Assembly (NCBI GenBank): GCA_009733575.1 | Contig: ML769404.1 | Span: 124,001 to 188,000 of the forward strand | Source: Gymnopus androsaceus JB14 | Taxonomy: Eukaryota > Basidiomycota > Agaricomycetes > Agaricales > Omphalotaceae | Direction: 5' to 3' | DNA length: 64,000 bases | Shown: in pieces, positions 22,359-35,210 of the stretch | Position numbering within the stretch: the first letter of the stretch is position 1 | How the letters are laid out: every line of letters starts with the position of its first letter | Made by a program: the position numbers and the translations under genes | The notes under the pieces: generated by a model | The model's database searches: none | The model's input: only the letters and a program-made list of their open reading frames with translations | What the model was told of the DNA's origin: nothing

Positions 22359-24034
22359 CTACTTGCGTTTCTTGAACACTCGTCGGTCTATAGGTTGTCC
22401 AAAGAAATGGCGCTGCATGTACTCGTTGCGAAATAATCCTGCTGGATCCACCTCTTGCAGCTGTTGCAAAAAGTCGCCGAACCGAGGATATAATCTGTCA
22501 AAGTCCTCCGGTCCCAGCTTATGGGACTTTGCCCAGTGAGGACGTCCCTGGTAACGTGCTAAGATGCTCTCGAAGCCATCGAATAACCGTCTGTAAGGAA
22601 CGTTGAAGCCGTACAGCCTGGAAATAAACCCGGTGAGATACACGAGATATAAAGCCGGGTCCACTCACTTATACTGCACAATACCAATCCAACATGTCTG
22701 CTGATTGTAGCTTGGACTGAGCCAAATGTCGTCGGGGGCAGAAAACCGAATTTCAATGGGGAAATGAGGTCGTTCCCGAGGATCAGCAAGCATCTCATGG
22801 AAATACTTGTGTAACTCGCGGATACAAGGCTCGGCATTCTCATAAGGTATAGCCCATTCGGTGGTGTGTTGAAGATACTATTGGTTATGATGTGGCGGTC
22901 AATACGACCTGTATCAGGGATCAACGAGTATAACTTACCCTACAATCCAAATTAAAGACATTGTGACTGTCATCTACTCTGCTCGGCCCCGAAACAATGA
23001 GCCAGGAGGCAAGTAAGACGGCCCAATTGTTGAATGCTCGAAACCATATGCCAATGAATAGCAACATTTGTATGACATGGTATCCCACGAAGGAGTCGTA
23101 GAACCAACTTCCACCAATATACTTGGGCTACAACGAAATGTAAACTGGTTTGACTCGCAATAAAGAAAAACTGAAGACGCACTTTATTCGTACGATTCAA
23201 CGTACTGACGCATATCTTGTCAGCCGCTGGGAACCAAAACATTCGCGTATGCTCGGCAGACTGCGCAATTTGCCTCAAATTTACCACTGCATCTTCAAAA
23301 TTTCGGGACTCGAAAACCTCTTCCAAACGGAAACCAGCTTCGACTTCCAGCTCAATGTTCAAAATTAGACCAGTGCTTCCCAGACCGCAAGCGGTGGCCA
23401 GAAATAGATCTGAACGCTCGCTCCGCGAACAATGTACGCGAGAGCCGTCGGCCAGCAGCAATGTCATAGAAATAACATGCGTCGACATGACGCCATAATT
23501 AATCCCGGTTCCGTGCGACGCTGTAGTGACGATTCCAGCCAGAGTCTGATCGGATATGGAACCTAGATTAATCATCGCGAGGTCATGTTCTGCGAGGGCG
23601 ATATGAAGGTCGTGCAAGGTGATTCCTGCTTGAGCGACGACGCGTCGTTTTTCCTTGTCGACCTGGGAAAAAATCAGCAAAATGCTAGCTTCGAAGATAA
23701 GAAGCTTATATACCGTTAAAACACGGTTTAAATGGGTCGTACACAACATGAACTCGTTCGTACATGCGAGATCCGAAGGACTGTGGCCTACTCCGGCTGC
23801 ACGCACAACCTTTCCTTCCCTTCTAGCCAGCTCTAGAATGACTTCACATTGATATTCATTTTGCGGTTCAAAAACAGCAAGAGGGGTGCAGAAAAAAGTT
23901 TTTGCCCAGTTGCTGAAGACGGAGCGAGGAGAAGAGGCAGGGATCGTTACGGGCAGAAGAATCTCGTAGAGTTCATGGAGGGGAATGTTGCGGAGATCTG
24001 TCTTGAGAGACATGGTAGTAAGCTCACCAACCAT
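22359..24034 (-). CDS. ALO1: D-arabinono-1,4-lactone oxidase
   Basis: FAD enzyme of the mitochondrial outer membrane that makes D-erythroascorbate from D-arabinono-1,4-lactone (family knowledge). The FAD-binding part has VVRAAGVGHSPSDLACTNEF in place of the usual histidyl-FAD loop G-x-G-H-S, then GITLHDLHIALAEHDLAM and TTASHGTGINYGVMSTHV. The C-terminal ALO domain includes SWFYDSFVGYHVIQ and the conserved end GRPHWAKSHKL with LYPRFGDFLQ and DPAGLFRNEYMQRHFFG. Five or six exons join with no break. Two ATGs are possible: 24034 (MVGELTTMSLKT) or 24013 (MSLKT). A CTATATA element sits about 80 bases upstream, near 24107. Confidence 0.92.
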
Positions 24035-24619
24035 TTTGTGCGGCCGATTTATACGAAATGTTTTTGAATCTTGATGACACGGTTCGATCGATGTCTCTTT
24101 CGGGCCTATATACGCACGCGTGGCTTCCGATAAAAGGGGGAGAAGGAATAGGCCGGGCGCAGATTTCGGCAACTTCCGGATCTCCGAGCGTTGGTCCACA
24201 GCAAAACCGAGATACCAACAGCCTCCAGCCTCCTCTAACACTGCGGGAAGGAACCCGAAGGAACGTGCGGTTCAGAACCGATCACGCCGAACTTGAAAAC
24301 TTGGGTTGATCTGCAATGATCTTTTTCGAGGATGTACCTAACAGAGCGCGGAAATTCACGATAATAGCATGACGAGGAATGTACATACAGCGGTCCAGAT
24401 TAACCTTAGCCTTAAGGTGGGTTAGAGTGACCATATCGGATGATGAGACAAGTTTGAGAGTCTTGACTGATCATCACACAAACTTGTTAGGCCAACAACC
24501 GCCGCCATCGTGAGGTCCGTATAATTAGCATTGGATGAGTATACACTTGTATGGAACAAGGCAAGGCAACAAATAGCGATATTAATTGAGAAAATCGAAA
24601 GTAACTCTGAATGTGGCGT
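24035..24619. other. Promoter of ALO1 and 3' flank of the Hsp70-like gene
   Basis: No gene is visible. The minus-strand promoter of the lactone oxidase lies here, with a TATA-like CCTATATACG near 24106-24115. The remainder is the 3' flank of the Hsp70-like gene, which ends at 24620. Confidence 0.4.
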
Positions 24620-27600
24620 TCAACACAATTTAGCATCTGAAAAAGATGTAACTGACCTTCCCCACTCCTGGGATTGATAAAGAAGTACTCCTTGTACCGA
24701 CGTGCTGATATCCGGTTTAGAAGTGAATTTCATCTAGAAGAGGGGTATGTAACTGACCTGTCCAACTCCAAGCCAATCTCGAATTCTAGTTTGAAAAAAA
24801 TCAGTGTGAGAATGTAATAGGCCCGTTGGCTTTCCGTACCAGTGTAGAATCCACCAGGTTGGCCCATTAATGCGTTTTGCTGGAAAGCCGGAAGCGAAGA
24901 AAGGTCCACCGTCCATTTGCATAGTTCAGTCGTTTCCCCTTCATCATTATACCGCATTATCTTATCTGACTCGCTGACGTATAATACAGCGACGAAGAAT
25001 GAATCTTAACCTCCGTTAAAAAAAGCAGCACAACAGAAAGGATGAACACTGACCTTGAATTGACTGGGAGAATTTGCTAAAATCCAGTAATCAAAAAAAG
25101 TGTCAATGGATGCAATTGCATGCTTACCAGAACTTGGTCGCGAGTCGTTGTCTATTTTAAGTTAGTTGTGAGCTAGAGGACTGTGTGCCTACTTACCCCT
25201 TTCTGATTATTGCACCCTTTTGCACAAGGTATTGTAATCTGAATCTCTGTGTTATTCACAGTGTCTTCTGAAAGCAAATGAACGCACCGATTTTCTGTAT
25301 GTAAGTATTGCGAGTTGAGTGAGCTCTTCTCGTATGCAAGAAAAAAAACCCTCACCGCAGATAGGGAACCCAGCATCATTATTCCTAAGAGCAGCATAAA
25401 AATATGAACGACACAAAATACATCAAGCAGGTTTACCTGATGTAAGCAGGTCGTTTATGCCAATCTTCCTGTTCCGCTGGGAGTTTGACCTAAATCGAAT
25501 TAGTTTATCACATCTAAACTACCCACAATAACAACTGACCTTCATAATATAACTTCTGGGAGCAATTATACTGGAGACCAGTGGTCGTCGAGCCAGCCCG
25601 TATCTGGCGGCACCGCGTAGAGTTGCGGTATCGGCATCAGCAGGACGAGCTATGACCCGAATTCTGGACCGAAGTTGCTCCTGAAAAAAGAGATATGAGC
25701 TCTGCTGCAATCGGGGTTGGGAGATGTTTCGTACCTCGACGCGTTGCTTTAGGTATTCACTAGCGGCAAACCCGCCCACCAAGAGCAATGCGTCAACACG
25801 TTGATCAACTTTTGAAAGTTGGTCCTCAATTAACGTAAGTACCTAGGATTATGACACGGCGTTAGTACAACGGGTCTGGGTTAAACGAATTCCACGTACC
25901 TGCTCTATGACAGGATCAAATCTGCAAAAGACTCAGCTTCGTGGTTATTTTCAAACAGAGTAAATACATACACCTCTCTGCGCAAAAGCGCTCCGGGTAT
26001 TGACAATTGGCCGTCGATTAAACCAACCGTCGGATCAGTAGGATCCTCAACATTAAAGCAGGTGAAATGAAACATGTTTTCTAACCCCGACAATCAGCAA
26101 ATCCCAGAATCTCAAGGCATACGGTACTCACCGTCATCCTGGATACCGGCGTAATGCAGCTTTTCCGTTTCGCTGAAAGAATGCACTAAATGATTTTCCC
26201 CTATCAATACCCATTTAACAAATCATTGCAATAACTGACTGAAATAAGCCAAAGATGCAGGATCAAGATGAGCCGGATGTTGAGCCAAAAGCTACAAAGA
26301 AATATTAATGCGCCACACAGGCTACTTCAAAAGAGCATACCGTTTTCACCAACTCTCGGAATCTAAGATCCAGGAACAAGCTACCACAGTTAGCTCCAGA
26401 GCGAGCAGCAATTTCAGCAATTTCGAGCTTCGCCATTTGTCCAATGATCTTTGACAGCAAAAATTAAAGTGATATAGGAATTGAAAGTAAAACTGTTACG
26501 CACCTTGTAAACAGCTAGATCAACAGTCCCACCTCCAGCATCACAAACGATGAAGTTTTGTGAGGGTTGTAGGTGATGAAGATCAGTAAGATGAGCGCAA
26601 TGAACAGCGGCAGCTTCTGGTTCGGTAATGATATGGAGCCGATTTCGCCATTGCGTGTCGCCCGCTCTTGCGCTGTGAACAAGGCCAGCGATAATGGCAG
26701 CTTCCCTCATAAGGTTGCTTCCCTTAACATCCCATGCAGCTGGAACAGTCAACCAAACGTCAGCGGAGTCTGCAGCCACTGTCAGCACGACATATCTCTG
26801 ATAGAAATGTTCTCTTCACCTAAATCCGCGACAGCGCCAATCTCTCGAGTAATCTGCTCTTTGGCATATTCCCATAGGCAGGTAAGAAAATCGATAATGA
26901 GATCAATAGCTCGTTTACCAGGCTAGATGATATAATGAGAGCATTCCAAAGGTTAGCGCTTGAAAAACTTACCGGCAGCTGGGGAAGACGAGGATCGATT
27001 GCTGAATCATCTCGAAGTGCTTGAGGCTCAAGGAATAGTTTGAACCATTCACAACGCTAAAGTATAGTGAGAATCGGGAAGGGATTGACATGGATGTAGA
27101 CAGCCCAACTTACGTAGGTGTTAGCCAACGCCGTATATTTCGCTTCAAGACCCCAAGCAAGAATCTGACCTTTTGGGGAAATGAATTGTCTTTCTAATGG
27201 AATACAGCAACCGACGCACCCTCCTCGTCATATAGCAAACACGTCGGGATCTGAAATGAGACTAATGAGAGGGAAGAAAGACAAAAAAGAAGACAATTGA
27301 AGAAAACCTTTCTGTATGTTTCCACCGAACCAGGCCAGCTTAATATCTGTTGAACTTGGCCGCCAGATATGCGCGAGGAGCCATAAGCCTAGAGGGCAGA
27401 TAAGTCACAGAGCATACTAATCACTGAAGTGACTGACCACTCCCGAGAACGTAGTTCCTGCACCGCGGTTCAGTGAAAAAAAGGAGGAGAAAGAAAGGGC
27501 ATACCAAAATCAATAGAAATTGACATCCTTCCTTCGTCCACACCTAGATTGCTACTCTCTGATCTGATTTGCACTGGCGTCATGGGTGGCTGGGGTTGCA

Positions 27601-27970
27601 GCAAAGACATACTTCCACCATTCAGCCCATGACCTGCTTGGAAAGATGAAGACGGCCTTGCGATTGAGTCTCCAATACGACTGTTTTGTGAAAAGGAACC
27701 ATTCGGAGGCGGGGAACTGGGCGGAGGAGTACCAAAGTGATTCATCGGTGGAGGAGATGGAGAGTGAGAAGTCCAGGAAGGTTGCTGGTTAAAGCCCCCA
27801 TTTTGACCGTAGGTATTAGGATGAATTGCAGGAGGTGGAGAAACTGAAGGCGATTGGAATGATGGCTCCAGGCGGGGTAACGGAGCAGGTTGTTGGTTAA
27901 TGATCTGTTTTTCTGTTCTTCTCTCGTTGTAGCTTTCATTGGGGTCTCTCGCCTCGCCGCAGCAGCTCAT
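24620..27970 (-). CDS. HSPA12-type Hsp70-like ATPase with proline-rich N-terminus
   Basis: Cytoplasmic protein with an actin-like ATPase domain, of the HSPA12-like group expanded in mushrooms; its clients are unknown. The start MSCCGEARD at 27970 opens a 150-residue Pro/Ser/Gln-rich stretch. The ATPase core then begins SISIDFG/TTFSGVAYG (phosphate 1 loop). Further motifs are WLTVPAAWD, ITEPEAAAVHCAH, the phosphate 2 loop NFIVCDAGGGTVDLAVYK, and LLLVGGFAASEYLKQRV (adenosine motif). A beta-rich C-terminal part follows, with RPLVSSIIAPRSYIMKV and ending near QGVLLYQSQEWGRSVTS. About 15 short exons join without a frame break; the stop is TGA 24620-24622. It lacks the classical Hsp70 substrate-binding domain and EEVD tail. 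Confidence 0.85.
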
Positions 27971-29598
27971 TTCAGATCAAGGGAAGGAAGAAGTTGAAGT
28001 GAACGATGTTTGAACGATGGTCATGTCCATCGTTGTGCAGTGCCACCAGGGCTCCGATCCTCCTGCTCCGATCCGGCCGCTTAAGGGCTGATCCGTTTGC
28101 GTATCTTCCTTGAATGTAAAGTTAATCGAGTACTTGAAATCATGATGTTCTTGCACAGAGCCAGTCAGCTTTTAGGCCATCTAGGCGACGTTTCTATGTG
28201 GATATCCAAATCCAGGGCATAATGGGCAAAGTCAACTGAGAGGTCGTAAGGCAATAAGTTGAAGGCTTTCTTTGATGAAGGCCTGGTTTTCAAAATGTTT
28301 GCGAAGCGAATTTTGGCACAAGGCGTTCCATTCCATGCCGGGCCAGGTTTCCCCTATGTACTTGGTGATGGAAGCGGCTTCTCTGTGCAAGTACGTGCTT
28401 GCGCAATTGGGATTGTTTTTGGTACGAAGAAAAAGTCACGCTGGTTCAGTTAGATGGTTGAAGATGAAGCTCTGAGGAGTTTTCCGCCCAAGTCAAAATC
28501 CTAGATTCACCATTATTCTTTGTAACTTGCCTATACTTTAGATCAGGAATTCTGGCGGTCTGAGCGTGGGCCGTTCTGGTTGTCGCTGCGCCCATTACTA
28601 TTACGGTTTAGTGTCTTCCACGGGCTATATTTTGAGGTGCGAAGTTTACAGTAGCACGAAGAATGAAAACCCAGATAACTATTCTTAAGTGTGATATATG
28701 ACTCGGAGGAGAACTAGGGTTGCAACTTCAGTGTGGTAAATCAATGTCGATAACAAAGTGCCAACCGAATCATACACGAAGAGAATACTTTGATAATGTG
28801 TCTGTATCAAGCATTTTCGAGATGGTGAGAGAGAGGGAGAAATCCGAGGTTTCAAACCCGAACGGTTAGAGCGCCACAAGGAGGTACACGAAGGATGGTT
28901 ATACCCACTGTCGTTGATTTTGGAAAAGTCCATCAGCCTGCAGGCTGAGCCTGAGATAAGTACTTTCGAATCAAAACCGTCCGGATGTTCACGTTAGATG
29001 AGCCCGTGAATCCATGGGACAGTATCAACACCCACCATATGGGTAAGAACATTCGAAGTCGACAGAAGAATTTTTTTTTCAAAACTCGTCGTCACATTGT
29101 GTTGGAAACCAAACCTGACGTCGGAGCACGGGTTAAATCGTCAAGGCAGCTTGAAGATATTTCATGGACATACCCGGTCCTCAGAATCAACGACAATCAG
29201 TGACTGTGTGTTGAACAGGATGATTCTTGTTTCTCCGATGGAAATCTTTGCCATAAATTAGGATAGATTGTCTTGTTTTAGCGATCTAACCTGTGATACA
29301 GAAGAAACCCCTCAACCAGCCATCGCATCGGTGTTTGTCGACTGGACGATAGGGAATCCTAAAATGAGCAAGGTACCGGAATAAGTTGTGGAAACATGAT
29401 TAATTCGAGCCCACGCCCACTCCCAGTAAAATCGCATCAAACTTTGGGCATTGAGTTTTGCAGTGTGGTTGAAGTTATGAGACGCGTCGACGCGACTGTT
29501 GCGCGACTAAAAAATTTGAAATCCCGATGCGGCCCGGACGGCACGTTTTGATTTAGCGCCCATCTTGCATCTTTTCATCCAACTCTCACTCGCGTCCT
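27971..29598. other. Long spacer between divergent genes
   Basis: No gene is recognised in 1.6 kb. It must hold the promoters of the Hsp70-like gene (minus) and the UQCC2-like gene (plus). Short frames at 28259-28475 (plus) and 28685-28933 (minus) show no coding features. A tRNA-like phrase near 28852 was examined and rejected. Confidence 0.4.
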
Positions 29599-29980
29599 AT
29601 GAGTGCCAAAGGAACAACGAAATTGGCTCAGCAACTGTCTAGCATAGCTGGTCAATGGCCCAAGGACCCATTTCGCCCACATCTTCTGCTTCCGACATTC
29701 CTACAGTCGCTTTCTAAACATCCAAAACTCACACCCGAAGCAGTACAAGCTGTTCAGGCATTGAAAAACAACCGGGCTAAAAAAGAGGTACACTTCTCCC
29801 GCGAAGATCGACTATCCGTTAACCTGGTTCTCTCTTCCCGTAAATCAGTATCCCCTCTCCGATACGATCATGAAGCCAGCTTCTAAACCCTTGCACTATG
29901 TCCGTCTCGTTGATGGCCTGCAAAAGAGTTCACAGGGCATCGGCAGGCCTTGGTGGAAAGTTTTTTTTGGTATATGGTAG
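29599..29980 (+). CDS. UQCC2/Cbp6-like cytochrome bc1 assembly factor
   Basis: Small mitochondrial protein of the UQCC2 (mitochondrial nucleoid factor 1)/Cbp6 group, which helps translate and assemble cytochrome b (family knowledge). Two exons, 29599-29787 and 29849-29980, give about 106 residues. Visible conserved parts are LAQQLSSIAGQWPKDPFRP at the N-terminus and HYVRLVDGLQKSSQGIGRPW then KVFFGIW at the very end, followed by TAG. The basic N-terminus suits import without a long cleaved presequence. The start is the first ATG after a pyrimidine-rich leader. Confidence 0.82.
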
Positions 29981-30246
29981 ACGCTGCTGGTAGGAGACCT
30001 GTAAGTACATATACACTTTGAACAATTGTATACTGATGGAAAAATAACTATAGTCCGACTCAAACTCCGACAGGGATTTCGAGGAAGGAACGAGCAACTT
30101 CTTGCTATCGATTTCATGTACATACTACATACTATCGAGTAGCTTGAAAGCTAACTGGACAGATTTCATTGTATCATATATCTCGTTCTCGCCCGGATCT
30201 TCGCGTGTAAAACGTGTAAAAGTATATCCAAATACGAATACTCGAA

Positions 30247-32925
30247 TCACTCCTGCTCCAGGATTTCACCCTCGCCTTCGCGTGCCTACCAGAAAAAGGG
30301 CTGAGAAGATTGATGGTAATCCGGAAAACCGAGTACTCTCACCTTTTGCATCAGCTTGCGCTGCTTTTCCCTTGCCTTCCGCTGTACTTTGACATATTTA
30401 CCCAACGGCGCTTCATCAATCTTGGTCTTCAGCTCCCTCTCCCAGCCCTCTACCGCCGAAGTCATGCTCGGAGCAAGTTTGACCTCCTTCCTCTTTTGCT
30501 CGGCCCACCTCACGCTGTCCTCAGTACGTTCAACCAGCATTTTTATGGAGGTGGAATCTTTGCTGGAGCCATGAGACTTGGCGGTTTTGATTGCCTTTTT
30601 CAAAACGATTGATATTGGTACAACAATTTCTGGAAAAGCAATGCTCCCATGAACAGCTTCTGTGGCGAGCCATTCGGCTAGAAGATACGTCACTTCTTCA
30701 ACGAGGCCTTCAGCATAAATACGGGTTTTCAAGTATTGTTGAGGAGTGCGAATTTGAACATCAAGATCAAGGGGTTTCAGTGTCGAAGATTTCGGCCGGG
30801 AGGTCGATGAAAGAGTAGATGTGAGGATGGGAAGAAGACAGGGAGCGATTGGGATGTAAATTTGCGTGTGGCGGGTCAAATGGAGCAAAGAGCGAACAAC
30901 GTGGAGGTGAAAAGGATAGGAGCGACTGTTCGAGATGAGTCTAATTTGTTGGTGATCAGATAGCGGGAATATCCTGTTTGTTAAGAAACGTACTTTATAG
31001 CACCCAGGCTGACCTGAACCAGAGGATAAACCAATGGCTTCAGTTCGCTTGGTATTCCGTTCTCAGATTCCGCTTTTGCATCGCATGCTCGGGCTAGAAC
31101 AAGGCTCCAAAAATCGAGCGAATGGATGAATTGCCAATTATAGACTTGCTTATAAGCTTCCTAGAAGTCACCTTTGAATAAAGGACTAATGCGGTACATG
31201 CCTTGGATTATCTTACCTTTGACTTCACCTTCATGCTATTCCGCAGGTGAATGGCAAGCTGCCTGATGTAGCCGAATGCATGCTGATAAGCCATAGCTGG
31301 ATCCAGACAAAACACTTCAGAGGCAGAGTTCTTCATCAAGTTGATCGATGGCAGGGTATACGGAGTGGTTGATTTTGACGACCGAACCAAGGTAAGGTAT
31401 GTTCCCTGTGAAGAAGGCAATCAGCCGGAAGACGCTGAGAGATAGATGAAAAAAATGCCTTGAGGACGTGATCTAAGATGGACTGGTCTGCGGTAGAAGC
31501 AAGTTTGCGGATAGCAACGAACGAAGCTATCCGTATGCTGTCATTTGCGCTTGACCAGAGTTCCAGACATTTCTATAACATAGCTTTAGAGAAATGACGT
31601 CTCCGACACAGAAATGACACGAACCTTGAGGTAAAGTTTGACTGCTTTACGACTGCTGATAATATAAGGAATGATCTTCGCACTTTCTGTTACTGCGAGT
31701 TGAAGCAGTTCATTGTCGGTAAGTTGCGAAAGGATATGTATGACGTTGTGGAAGTATGACAATGTCATTTTTTGAAGCGTCTTGAATTTCGCTGTCTGGG
31801 TGGGAGGCTTACTATATTTAAAAAAATCAGTCAAGCACTACAGCTGTGGAGAATGGCGACATACAATTTGCCGTCTGGTAGCTTTTTGTAAGGAATATGA
31901 TGCTCAAGAACGACGGGGGTATATCGCAGGGCTGTAGTGATCAGCTTATTGTATACTAGCGTTAATGTTATTAACATGAATGCCCATGAATCGGAGAGAA
32001 GTATACCTGAGGAGCTATCAATGGTCCACGCTACATTTTGCCCATCCTCATTCATATGAGCTGCAGAGCGGAAAGCAACTAGTAACTTCCGTAATGCTCT
32101 CAATGAGCGTTGCTGGAGAAGAACAAGATAAGAGTGAGGTCAAAGAGTGGAATGCTAATACTCACCTCCAAGATCGCCTTCTGCCACTTTCGCAATATCT
32201 GAATTGTGAGAGTGGGTGATTTCTCAGTCATTTCGACATCCTCATCCTCTACGATAGAATCGTCTTCCAACCCTTGCTCGTTATTAGGATCAAAGTCTAA
32301 CAGCTCCTTATCGTTTTCCTGCAAGTATTTGAAGAATTCGGGATCTTTTTCGGCCAATTTAGAAAGTTCGAGGAGATGATTTTGACCTTCCTCTACTCGA
32401 AGATTCGTAAGAATCAATAGGTATCATGAATTTCGCGTTGACTTGCCTTCCAACTCATCTACCGAACCAAACGAAGCGTTGTCGTCGAAATCATCCGCTT
32501 CCGAATCCTCCTCTGCATCTTCATCCGGATCCTGCAGAAATGTCAAGGGTCTGTGGGCAAGAATATTCAGTCAAGACCCACTTCTTCTTCCTCCTGGTCA
32601 TTCTCGTCTTCACTATCATCTATAAATGCGGCACCGAGAACATCGTCTACGGACATCCCCTTCTTGGATCTGAACTTGGGGTGAAAACCAGCACCTACAG
32701 AAAACTCGGGAAAACAAACCTTGCTTTAGAGCTTTTTGGAACGTCCTGTTCATCTTCAGACTCATCCGAGGCCGCTGAAGCAGGCGTAGGTTTTCCGCCA
32801 TTCTTCGCGCCCCGTCTACTTTGGTATTTTTTGCGGACCTGCTGCTGCTTCTTTCGTGTTTCGATAGTCTTCTTGAGCTTTCCACTCGAAACAAACTTTT
32901 TCGTGGATTTTGTAGCTTTCCCCAT
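30247..32925 (-). CDS. NOC2: Nucleolar complex protein 2 (NOC2), 60S ribosome biogenesis
   Basis: Nucleolar factor that partners Noc1 and Noc3 to export pre-60S particles (family knowledge). It starts [20 protein letters not shown], with a lysine-rich then acidic N-terminus ([30 protein letters not shown]). The conserved core follows: [83 protein letters not shown] and [10 protein letters not shown]. It ends [14 protein letters not shown] at TGA 30247. One intron (32446-32394) has a GC donor. Near 32718-32724 the frame must move by one base between SSKA and KVCFPEFS; no acceptable intron explains it, so a single-base insertion in the sequence is suspected. Confidence 0.9.
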
Positions 32926-33203
32926 GGTTCTCGACCTGGAAGCGTCAAGGACAATCGGAGTGAAGGTTCAAAGAAGTTTAGGCGCTCGCAAAAAAGATGC
33001 CGGGTTTTTGCCGCAGCACTGAAGTCGCGAAACGCGTCGCGACTTTGAGTCTGACTCTTTGGAAAGTTCCCTGTTTTCAGAAGTATCAAGTCGTCGATTG
33101 ACCAAACAAGATCCGCGCATGTGGCGATGGACATGAGCAATAGTTTTCTCGATAATGCAAGAAGTAGAATAGTACACGATATTGTGATACATGACCTTGA
33201 CGC

Positions 33204-35210
33204 TCATTGTCCCCATTGACCCATTCCCATAGATCCACCCATGTTCATCCCATGTAACCCATTCATGTTGAGGTTCATGGCATTCTCTTCATCCCACGTA
33301 CCGTTCATACCAAATTGAGCCTGTTCTCCCCAAGGCAAAGCACCCATCGCAGGATTGAACATTGGCATTCCGTTCATAGGCACATTACCTCCCTGCTGGT
33401 GACCATGAAAGCCCATACCACTCATATCCCCCATCCCGTTTGCCATCACATTTGCTCCTACATTTCCACCCATAGGCATTCCCATCCCTCCACCCATACC
33501 ACCCATACCGGACACGTTCATTCCCATTGGCATATTGCCCACGAACCCCGGCCAAGCTCCCATCATTCCCTCCATGCTCATCCCATTCCTCATCTCCATT
33601 CCGTTCATGCCTCCCATGCGCCCTGCGGGTGTTCCCATCATCTGATTCTGCCCGGAAGTTGGCATAACTCCTATACCATGTCCATGCGGGTTGAATCCTC
33701 GATTTGCACCGCCGACGTTCATCCGCGGGCCCATCGTTGGATTCTGCATTCCCATCACGACTCCCCCTGAAGCACCACCTCCGCCGGCGTTTGTTCCAGG
33801 CCCAGAGCCCGTGTTTCCGGGTCGGAAGGGCGACTTGGGTCTTAACGCATCGATATCAGCCGTCATAGGTACAACAGGTTTGCCTCCATTGACCAGTTCC
33901 TTGATTCGAGTTTCCCAAGTTTTCTCGTTCCCATTTGAAGGCTTCTCCCCCTTCATCTCCTTCCACAAACACTGCTCCGTCAGAACCATGAGTTCTGTAA
34001 AGTTGGTCTTCTTCAACCTGCCCGAGGAGAGTCACCCATCCTCGACGGAGCGAAGACGAAGCTCGACCGAATACCTCAAGTCGGCGAATGCCAAGGCAGA
34101 AATTTTCGATTAGAGTGTACATTTCTGGAGGTTTGCGCGTAGGATCACAAGGATCGCCTTCCCAGACGATCACGTCTGTATCTGGAGACGTAAAGGAAGA
34201 ATGAGCGTAAAAAGGATGAGAGGAGGAAATGAGCTCACCAACGTTACAGTGTACAAACCAGCTATCGGTCGAACGCCGCACAGTACCTCTGATACCAATG
34301 AGACAATGTTGTTTGGTCCGTGTTAGGAGAGATGTTGTAGGAGGATCCGTCTACACGGAAATTAGCATTGTATCTTTTGAATGCTGGACGAATAAATCAT
34401 ACCCCAGGCCCTTTATTACTGGTATGGTTCGTCTTGACCCAGACGACGTCTTCGCATCTCCTGTATCCCCATTTTGCAAGGACTTCTCTGCCTCGCTCCA
34501 AGCCACCGCCAGCCCCACTCCCAACCCAGAGGAAAACAAAGCTCGGATCAGCCGCGAGAGTTGGTACGGGTAGCTCCTGCAGATGATCCCAGGTGAAAGA
34601 AGATGAAAACGGAGGGTCGAGCAGGATGACGTCGAATTTACTGGGAGACATCCCATTGAGGTCAGCGAATGGTAGATAGCAAGGAGGTAACGAAAAGTTG
34701 GAAACGGATGTTTTCTTGAGGTTCAGCAGGCGCTGCTGTTTTGGGTATCTGAGCATATGTTAACAGAGCGAAACTTGAGGCAGCTTTGAAAGCAAGAACT
34801 TACTCCTCAAAACGACGTTCCGGGTCGGCACCCAGAACCCAATTCTGGGGCCATTCTCCACCATCTACATAACGCTGTGAGTAGTCATTCCGAATAGTTT
34901 CTTCCTCCGGAACATAGTTCTTGTATCGTGCAACGCGAGCACGTTTAGCGGGAGACAAGTCAAATCTCGCTGGTACATTTGGATTGGATGTCGGAGGAAA
35001 ATGAACTGGAGAATTCTCTGTCGGTGAAGAGGGAGGTGATGGAATGAGAGGAAGCTGAATAAGTTGGAGAGGCGGAGGTTGGATTGCTTGTAGTTTGCGG
35101 CGATGATGCTGTTGGGATTGTCGAACTCGAGCCAGGAGAGAGGAATGTACAGCAAGAAGGTCGTTGGCTGAGCTGATTGTTTCAGTTGTGCTGTAGGAGG
35201 AATTGTCCAT
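33204..35210 (-). CDS. METTL14/KAR4-like MT-A70 family protein
   Basis: Member of the MT-A70 family (mRNA N6-adenosine methyltransferase complex), nearest to METTL14 and fungal Kar4 rather than METTL3. It starts MDNSSYSTTETISSAND. The methyltransferase-like domain has FDVILLDPPFSSSFTWDHL (DPPF in the place of METTL3's catalytic DPPW), SFVFLWVGSG, EVLAKWGYRRCEDVVWVKTN, HCLIGIRGTVRRSTD, FVHCNVDTDVIVWEGDP and EMYTLIENFCLGIRRLEVFG, then LRRGWVTLLG. The tail has ELVNGGKPVVPMT and RPKSPFRPG, then about 200 residues rich in Met, Gly and Asn, ending MGQWGQ. Near 33920-33924, in a T4 run (A4 on the coding strand), the best alignment needs a one-base shift; a 46-base weak intron upstream is the alternative. 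In METTL14 this domain binds RNA and lacks catalysis; whether this copy is active is unknown. Confidence 0.85.

Noticed and set aside
28840..28890. tRNA-like B-box phrase GGTTTGAAACC on the minus strand
   Set aside because: No A-box, no acceptor stem pairing and no cloverleaf could be built around it.
33315..33770. His/Ser-rich frame on the plus strand
   Set aside because: It is the antisense of the Met/Gly-rich tail of the KAR4-like gene; the His runs come from reversed Met codons.
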